Source of the DNA: Janthinobacterium violaceinigrum | GTDB lineage: Bacteria; Pseudomonadota; Gammaproteobacteria; Burkholderiales; Burkholderiaceae_D | Reading direction: 5' to 3' | Assembly (NCBI RefSeq): GCF_009208555.1 | Contig: NZ_WFLI01000036.1 | Span: 1-64,000 of the forward strand | Length of the DNA: 64,000 nt | Shown here: positions 58,564 through 64,000 of the stretch, piece after piece | How positions within the stretch are numbered: position 1 is the stretch's first letter | Layout: the number at the start of each line of letters is the position of its first letter | Program-made: the position numbers and the translations under genes | The notes under the pieces: generated by a model | Database searches by the model: none | Told to the model about the DNA's origin: nothing | The model's input: the letters and a program-made list of their open reading frames with translations, nothing else

Positions 58564-59817
58564 ATGCCATTTTCCTCACTGGGTCTGATCCCCTCCCTGG
58601 TCCGCGCCGTCGACAAGGCCGGCTATGCCGCGCCGACGGCCATCCAGGCGGCCGCCATTCCCGCCATCCTGCGCGGCAGCGACGTGCTGGGCGCGGCCCA
58701 GACGGGTTCCGGCAAGACGGCCGCCTACGCGCTGCCGCTGCTGCAGGCGCTGATGGCGCCCGTTTCCGGCCCGCGCCAGGTGCGCGCGCTGATCCTCGTG
58801 CCCACGCGCGAGCTGGCGGCGCAGGTGGGGCAGACGGTGCACGCGCTGGCCAAGCCGCTGCCCGTCAAGCTGAAGATTTCCGTGCTGTTCGGCGGCGTGT
58901 CGATCAATCCGCAGATGATGGACTTGCGCGGCGGCGCCGATATCGTCGTCGCCACGCCGGGCCGCCTGCTGGACCTGGTGCGCCAGAATGCCGTCAAATT
59001 GGGCGGCGTGTCGCTCTTCGTGCTCGACGAGGCCGACCGCCTGCTGGACATGGGTTTCAGCGAAGAGATCAACGCCATCCTCGCGCTGCTGCCCGGGCAG
59101 CGGCAAAACCTGTTTTTCTCCGCCACCTTCCCCGATAGCGTGCAGGCGCTGGCCGACAGCCTGCTCAAGGAACCCGTGCGCATCGAAGTGGCGTCCGAAC
59201 CGCAGGACAAGCCCGACATCGTGCAGCGCGCCATCACGGTGGACGTGCCGCGCCGCACGCAGCTGCTGCGCTACCTGATCCTGCAGCAGCAGTGGGAGCG
59301 CGTGCTGGTGTTCGTCGCCACCAAGTATGCGGCCGAACACGTGGCCGACAAGCTGCAGCGCGCGGGCTTGCACGTGGGCGCTTTCCATGGCGAGTTCAGC
59401 CAGGGCACGCGCAGCCAGCTGCTGGCCGACTTCAAGGCGTGTCGCCTGCAGGTGCTGGTGGCCACGGACGTGGCCGCGCGTGGCATCGACATCGCCGGCC
59501 TGCCTGCCGTCGTCAACTACGACTTGCCCCGCTCGGCCGTCGACTACACGCACCGCATCGGCCGCACGGGCCGCGCCGGCGAAAGCGGCACGGCCATCAG
59601 TTTCGTGACGGCCGACACGGAAGCGCATTTCCGCCTGATCGAAAACCGCAACGACTTGCGCATCGTGCGCGAAGTGGTGGCCGGCTTCGAGCCGACGGAA
59701 CTGCCCACGCCGGCGAGCACCGCGACCGATACGGTGAACGGCGGCGTGAAGGGCGCGCGCAAGAGCAAGAAGGATAAATTGCGCGAAGCGGCAGCCAAGG
59801 CGGCCGCAGGCAATTAA
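58564..59817 (+). CDS. rhlE: DEAD-box RNA helicase RhlE
   Basis: 417 residues. Q motif, AQTGSGKT, PTRELAAQ, DEADRLLDMGF (motif II), SAT, and C-terminal ARGIDIAGL and HRIGRTGRAG. Short basic tail. RhlE helps in ribosome assembly and RNA turnover. A hairpin lies in the leader. Confidence 0.95.
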   Translation: MPFSSLGLIPSLVRAVDKAGYAAPTAIQAAAIPAILRGSDVLGAAQTGSGKTAAYALPLLQALMAPVSGPRQVRALILVPTRELAAQVGQTVHALAKPLPVKLKISVLFGGVSINPQMMDLRGGADIVVATPGRLLDLVRQNAVKLGGVSLFVLDEADRLLDMGFSEEINAILALLPGQRQNLFFSATFPDSVQALADSLLKEPVRIEVASEPQDKPDIVQRAITVDVPRRTQLLRYLILQQQWERVLVFVATKYAAEHVADKLQRAGLHVGAFHGEFSQGTRSQLLADFKACRLQVLVATDVAARGIDIAGLPAVVNYDLPRSAVDYTHRIGRTGRAGESGTAISFVTADTEAHFRLIENRNDLRIVREVVAGFEPTELPTPASTATDTVNGGVKGARKSKKDKLREAAAKAAAGN

Positions 59818-59898
59818 ATCCCCCTTATGTGCGCTAGCCGCTTGAACGGCTGGCCGTCCCGCCTTAAGATGATGTTTCTATAAAGCAAGGGGACGGCA

Positions 59899-60375
59899 AT
59901 GCACATGACATTCATCGCGCGCGCGGGCGCGCTGGCTTGCGCGCTGGCGCTGGCTGGCTGCGCCGGCATGGGGGGGAACGGCAGCAATCCCGGCGACAAG
60001 GCCGGCATGCAGATGCCGGGCAAGACGGCGGCCGATGCGGCCGTGGCCGCCACCTGGTACAACCCGCCCAGCGAATTTCCCGGCATCTGCCTGACCCAGT
60101 TCAAGGATGGCAGCCTGCGTTTCGACGGCGGCTTTGCCTTCTACAACCCGGGCCGCTGGTCATACGATGCGGCCACCGCCGAGCTGCGCCTGCAGCTGGC
60201 GCCCACGCCATCGCTGGAATTGTCGCACGCGCAAATCGTGCAGCACATGAACCTGCTGCGCATCGAGGCGGACAAGAATACGCTGGTGTATGGCGTGAAA
60301 GCCGGCACCACGGCCATCGGCCTGGGCGGCTTTGTGTTTTACCGCGATACGCCTTGTCCCGCACGGCGCGGATAA
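59899..60375 (+). CDS. Lipoprotein of unknown function
   Basis: 158 residues. Signal peptide with lipobox ALAGC (Cys20); the residue after is Ala, not Asp, so the outer membrane is a likely destination. The mature part has a beta-rich fold ending GGFVFYRDTPC. GGGG lies 6 bases before the ATG. No known family. It is monocistronic. Confidence 0.8.
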   Translation: MHMTFIARAGALACALALAGCAGMGGNGSNPGDKAGMQMPGKTAADAAVAATWYNPPSEFPGICLTQFKDGSLRFDGGFAFYNPGRWSYDAATAELRLQLAPTPSLELSHAQIVQHMNLLRIEADKNTLVYGVKAGTTAIGLGGFVFYRDTPCPARRG

Positions 60376-60513
60376 GTTCCGGATAAGTGCCATGCGGGAA
60401 TATTTAGTCGTATAATTTCAGCGCAAGGGGACGGCCGCGCAAGACTGTGCCGCGCGGCAAATTTCCCCCTCAGGCAAGCTCCCGTATCGCCATGGCGATG
60501 AGAGGATGGTCCG

Positions 60514-61356
60514 ATGGATGTGCACGATGAGCATGGTATGCCAGGGACTGCGGCACCGGCCGCGCAGCCGCGCACCTTGCTGCTGGTCGACGACGAGCCG
60601 AATATCCTCGCTTCGCTCAAGCGCCTGCTGCGGCGCGATGGCTACCATATCCTGACGGCCGGCAGCGGCCAGGAAGGGCTGGAGGTGCTGGCCAGCCATG
60701 CGGTCGACGTGATCGTGTCGGACCAGCGCATGCCCGGCATGCTGGGCGCCGACTTCCTGCGCAAGGCCAAGCTGCTGTGTCCGCAGACCATACGCATCAT
60801 GCTGTCCGGCTATACCGAATTGCAGGCCGTCACGGACGCCGTCAACGAAGGCGCCATCTTCAAGTTCCTCACCAAGCCTTGGGAAGACCATCAGTTGCGC
60901 GAGCATATCGCCGAAGCCTTCCGCCTGAAGGGCATCGACGATGACAATGCGCGCCTCAATGCGCAGCTGCGCGTCGCCAACCAGGCGCTGGCGGCCGCGA
61001 ATGCCGCCATGCAGGCGCTGGTCAGCCAGCAGCAGCACCAGATCAGCCGCGACGAGGTCAGCCTGGGCATCGCGCGCGAATTGCTGCAATTTCTGCCGTT
61101 GCCCGTGATCGGGCTCGACGAGGATGGCATGATCGCCTTCATCAACGCGGCAGCGGCCAACCTGTTCGAGCGGGGCGCGGCCCTGCTGGGCAACGAGGCG
61201 GCGCTGGTCTTGCCGCAGCTGTTCGACGGGCAGGGCGCGCCCGGCCTGGCCGCCATCGACGGCCAGCCGTATGCCGTGGCCGTCCATCCCATGGGCCTGC
61301 ATTCGCGCTCGCGCGGCAGCCTCGTCACCCTGAGCCGTCATGGAGCGGATACATGA
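60514..61356 (+). CDS. Response regulator with C-terminal PAS-like domain
   Basis: 280 residues. Receiver domain (20-135) with Asp70 as phospho-acceptor and Lys near 124 in FLTKPWED. A coiled-coil linker (about 155-185) leads to a PAS-like domain (about 195-270, QFLPLPVIGLDEDGMIAFINAAAANLFERG). No DNA-binding or enzyme domain, so it acts by protein contact. It begins the four-gene cassette; its stop overlaps the next start (ATGA). Confidence 0.9.
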   Translation: MDVHDEHGMPGTAAPAAQPRTLLLVDDEPNILASLKRLLRRDGYHILTAGSGQEGLEVLASHAVDVIVSDQRMPGMLGADFLRKAKLLCPQTIRIMLSGYTELQAVTDAVNEGAIFKFLTKPWEDHQLREHIAEAFRLKGIDDDNARLNAQLRVANQALAAANAAMQALVSQQQHQISRDEVSLGIARELLQFLPLPVIGLDEDGMIAFINAAAANLFERGAALLGNEAALVLPQLFDGQGAPGLAAIDGQPYAVAVHPMGLHSRSRGSLVTLSRHGADT

Positions 61357-61685
61357 GTGAAAGCGGACGCGAGATTTCCATCGAGCAAGCAGAAGAGGGC
61401 ATGGTGCTGGCGCAGGCGCTGAGCGACGCCAGCGGCGCCGTGCTGCTGGCCCAGGGCGCCACCTTGACGGCGGCTAACCTGACGGCCTTGCGCAGGCGCA
61501 ATGTGGAGCGCTGCCACATCGTGGCGGACGACGAGCCCGACCCCGCCGCGCAGGCGCATGCCGAGCAGGAACGGGCGCGCCGCCTGGAGCGGCTGGCCGT
61601 GCTGTTCCGCGCCACGCCGCCCGATGCCGCCGGGGCGGAACTGCTGGCGCTGCTGCGGCGCTATCGGCAAGGGAGCGGGGCATGA
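61353..61685 (+). CDS. Short DUF3391-like protein (N-terminal part of HD-GYP type)
   Basis: 110 residues. IEQAEEGMVLAQALSDASGAVLLAQGATLTAANLTALRRRNVERCHI matches the N-terminal domain that precedes HD-GYP phosphodiesterases; the HD-GYP domain itself is missing, and the rest is a basic/acidic helical tail. It may be a regulator of the HDOD protein encoded next. ATGA overlap on both sides. Confidence 0.75.
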   Translation: MSESGREISIEQAEEGMVLAQALSDASGAVLLAQGATLTAANLTALRRRNVERCHIVADDEPDPAAQAHAEQERARRLERLAVLFRATPPDAAGAELLALLRRYRQGSGA

Positions 61686-62521
61686 CACGGCTCAGTTTTG
61701 AACATATCATCCGCCAGATACAGGAACTGCCCTCGCTGCCGGTGGTGGTGCTGGAGCTGCTGTCGAGCATGGACCAGGACGATACGGACGTGCATGTGCT
61801 GGCGCAAAAGATCGAGCTGGACCAGGCACTGGCGGCCAAGACCCTGCGCATCGCCAATTCCTCGTTCTACGGCATGCAATCGAAGGTCACCAGCATCCCG
61901 CAAGCCGTTTCCGTGCTGGGCTTTCACAGCATCCGCACCGTCGTCACGGCCTGCGCGCTGACGAGCAGCTTCGCGCCCGTGGGCGGCGGCTTCGATTTCC
62001 AGGCGTTCTGGCGCCATTCGCTGGCCACGGCCATCGCCGCGCGCCTGCTGGCGCCGCACTTGCGCGTCAATCCCGAGACGGCGTTCACGGCCGGCTTGCT
62101 GCACGACCTGGGCACCCTGGTGCTGGTGACGCGCTTCCCGGCCGAGCACGCGCTCGTGCGCAGCCACCGCCAGGCGCACGATTGCCAGATGGTCGATGCC
62201 GAAGTGGCCGTCATCGGCATCGACCACGCGCAGGTGGGCAGCGCCCTGGCCGCCTACTGGAAGTTTCCCGCTGCGATACAACAGGCGGTGGCCGACCACC
62301 ACGCCCTCGAGCGGCTGGACGCGGGCGGCTTGCCGCTGGTCGTGCACATGGCCAATGCCGTCGCGCTGGCGCTGGACCTGGCCGGTATCGACGATGCGCT
62401 CGTGCCGCCCCTGTCGCCCGCGGGCTGGCGCAGCCTGGCGCTGGACGAGCGGGCCTGGTTCGCGCTGCTGCGGCAAACCGAAACGACCTACGATGAGATG
62501 TCCCGGATCATGCTGGCATGA
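61682..62521 (+). CDS. HDOD-domain signalling protein
   Basis: 279 residues. The HDOD domain covers about 10-225: LPSLPVVVLELLSSMDQDDTDVHVLAQKIELDQALAAKTLRIANSSFYG and SIPQAVSVLGF. A helix near 140 holds HDLGTLVL, an HD-like pair. HDOD proteins sense or transmit nucleotide or stress signals; activity is not known. Coupled to its neighbours on both sides. Confidence 0.9.
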   Translation: MTRLSFEHIIRQIQELPSLPVVVLELLSSMDQDDTDVHVLAQKIELDQALAAKTLRIANSSFYGMQSKVTSIPQAVSVLGFHSIRTVVTACALTSSFAPVGGGFDFQAFWRHSLATAIAARLLAPHLRVNPETAFTAGLLHDLGTLVLVTRFPAEHALVRSHRQAHDCQMVDAEVAVIGIDHAQVGSALAAYWKFPAAIQQAVADHHALERLDAGGLPLVVHMANAVALALDLAGIDDALVPPLSPAGWRSLALDERAWFALLRQTETTYDEMSRIMLA

Positions 62522-63999
62522 ACAGGAAAGAGGCCATGGACACAGATGCAGGGCACGCGCGGCCCGCCGCGCCGGCACCCCGCCAGGGCGATTCCATCGC
62601 GCTGTCGGCCTTTTTCGACGGCCATCCCGTGGCCACGTTCGCCATCGACACGGACCACGTGGTGACGCACTGGAACAGCGCCTGCGAACAGCTGCTGGGC
62701 TTTACGGCCGCCGAGATGGTGGGCACACGCGACCACTGGAAGGCCTTCTATCCGCAGCCGCGCGCCTGCCTGGCCGACTTGCTGGTGGCTGACGATATCG
62801 CGTTCGGCGAAAGCGAGCTGTACCAGGGCAAGCTGCAGCGTTCCGTCGTCATCCCCGGTGCCTACGAAGCGGAGGATTTCTTTGCGAATATCGGCCCCGA
62901 CGGCCACTGGCTGCACTTCACGGCCGCGCCCCTGCGCGACCTGGACGGCCGCCTCGTGGGCGCCATCGAAACCTTGCGCGACGTGACGGAACGCCACCAT
63001 GCGGAAAGCGCGCTGCGCAAGGCGCACGCCAACCTGGAACACCTGGTGGCCAGGCGCACGGCCCAGCTGGCCGAAATGAACGAGCGCCTGGCCGACGATA
63101 TCCGCCAGCGCGAGATCGCCGACCTGGAATTGCGCGAACGCAACCTGGCCCTGACGGAATTGAACAGCAAGCTGTCGCTGGCCCAGCAAAAGCTGCTGCA
63201 GTCGGAAAAGCTCGCTTCCATCGGTCAGCTGGCCGCCGGCGTGGCGCACGAGATCAACAATCCCATCGGCTATGTGTTTTCCAATGTGGGCACCCTGGAA
63301 GGCTACCTGGACGACCTGTTCAGCATGCTCGACGCCTACGAGGAAGCGGAGCCGGCCGTCGCCGACGCCGTGGTGGCGGCGCGCCTGCGCGCGCTGCGCG
63401 AACAGATCGACCTGGATTTCCTGCGCACCGACATCCCGCTGCTGATGGGCGAGTCGAAGGAAGGCATCGCGCGCGTGCGCCGCATCGTGCAGGACCTGAA
63501 GGATTTTTCGCGCACGGATGCGCACCAGGAGTGGGTCTGGGCCGACCTGCGCCAGGGCATCGATACCACGCTCAATATCGTGAATAACGAGGTCAAGTAC
63601 AAGGCCGACGTGGTGCGCGAGTATGGCGACATTCCCGATATCGAATGCCAGCCTTCCGAACTGAACCAGGTGATCATGAACCTGGTCGTCAACGCCGCCC
63701 ACGCCATGGGCGAGGCGCACGGACGCATCACCCTGCGCACGGGCAGCGACAACGCGGCGGAAGTGTGGATCGAGGTCGAGGACACGGGCGGCGGCATCGC
63801 ACCCGAACACCTGTCGCGCATCTTCGATCCCTTCTTCACCACCAAGGCCGTCGGCAAGGGCACGGGCCTGGGCCTGTCCCTGGCCTACAGCACGGTGCAA
63901 AAGCACCACGGCCGCATCGACGTGCGCAGCGTCATCGGACGCGGCACCACCTTCCGTATCACCTTGCCCGTGCGTCAGGCGCAGGCCGTCGCGCCATGA
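62518..63999 (+). CDS. PAS-domain sensor histidine kinase
   Basis: 493 residues. PAS domain (about 25-160) with FAIDTDHVVTHWNSACEQLLGF, coiled coil (165-230), HisKA H box GVAHEINNPIGY with His244, and an ATPase domain with NLVVNAAHAMGE, DTGGGI and GTGLGL. No membrane segments, so a cytosolic sensor. It is the likely partner of the response regulator in the same cassette. Its stop overlaps a further ATG at 63996, so the operon continues past the edge. Confidence 0.94.
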   Translation: MNRKEAMDTDAGHARPAAPAPRQGDSIALSAFFDGHPVATFAIDTDHVVTHWNSACEQLLGFTAAEMVGTRDHWKAFYPQPRACLADLLVADDIAFGESELYQGKLQRSVVIPGAYEAEDFFANIGPDGHWLHFTAAPLRDLDGRLVGAIETLRDVTERHHAESALRKAHANLEHLVARRTAQLAEMNERLADDIRQREIADLELRERNLALTELNSKLSLAQQKLLQSEKLASIGQLAAGVAHEINNPIGYVFSNVGTLEGYLDDLFSMLDAYEEAEPAVADAVVAARLRALREQIDLDFLRTDIPLLMGESKEGIARVRRIVQDLKDFSRTDAHQEWVWADLRQGIDTTLNIVNNEVKYKADVVREYGDIPDIECQPSELNQVIMNLVVNAAHAMGEAHGRITLRTGSDNAAEVWIEVEDTGGGIAPEHLSRIFDPFFTTKAVGKGTGLGLSLAYSTVQKHHGRIDVRSVIGRGTTFRITLPVRQAQAVAP

Positions 64000-64000
64000 C

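Noticed and set aside
1..64000. Search by eye for tRNA, rRNA, CRISPR repeats, transposases and phage genes
   Set aside because: No cloverleaf-like sequence with conserved arms, no regularly spaced repeats and no transposase or integrase motif seen. Short or degenerate elements could be missed.

Overview
The window is GC-rich and densely packed with genes on both strands. It looks like chromosome from a betaproteobacterium of the Oxalobacteraceae type, with Janthinobacterium/Massilia-like as my best inference. The reasons are the succinylase lysine pathway genes (dapC, dapD, dapE) next to prmB, an EnvZ/OmpR pair, flagellar and chemotaxis genes, a PEP-CTERM protein, GGGGTCAG-type palindromes at gene ends, and a flavin oxidase resembling violacein VioA. 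I saw no tRNA, rRNA, transposase, phage gene or CRISPR array, and no gene-free stretch longer than about 300 bases.

Region 1 (1-11.9 kb) is the accessory, most distinctive part: one side of a hybrid NRPS/PKS locus. On the minus strand, in transcription order, lie a thioesterase with a remnant-like N-terminal half, a free-standing adenylation-carrier protein, a VioA-like flavin amine oxidase and a type I PKS (KS-AT-DH visible) that runs off the left edge. The first two and last two overlap, so they form one operon. Divergent from it are a tryptophan-2,3-dioxygenase-superfamily haem protein with a long N-terminal extension and a short-chain dehydrogenase started by TTG inside the previous stop. 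A Sfp-type phosphopantetheinyl transferase on the minus strand can activate the carrier domains. Together these suggest an amino acid, perhaps aromatic, that is activated, oxidised and extended by a polyketide module. The product is unknown.

Region 2 (12-23.4 kb) holds a TetR regulator facing a DUF2867 gene across two near-identical 19-bp operators, a PnuC/NadR-like NAD-precursor uptake pair, an S9 peptidase, a TonB-dependent receptor behind a clear TPP riboswitch, YqhD aldehyde reductase, a small encapsulated-ferritin homologue that has lost its metal ligands, an Imm26 protein, and EnvZ/OmpR.

Region 3 (23.5-43.6 kb) is mostly housekeeping: a small secreted protein, FapA-like protein, ArfB, CheW, an ABC-F ATPase, prmB-dapE-yffB, an FAD monooxygenase placed between dap genes, dapD-dapC, then the tightly coupled tsaB-rimI-UDG-DUF1853 operon, LplT, alanine racemase, RadA with a LexA-like box, and a PilZ protein.

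Region 4 (43.8-59.8 kb) mixes a stand-alone FliD, AraC/MFS, RraA, a PEP-CTERM protein, a MerR switch facing a small membrane protein, DUF4153, a foreign-looking zinc-ribbon protein, an orphan MotA, LysR facing D-tartrate dehydratase, VOC, PQ-loop-like and DUF4105 proteins, and RhlE helicase with a strong leader hairpin.

Region 5 (59.9-64 kb) ends with a lipoprotein and a four-gene signalling cassette (response regulator, short DUF3391-like protein, HDOD protein, PAS histidine kinase). Its genes overlap by ATGA at every junction, and a further ATG overlaps the last stop, so the operon continues beyond the window.
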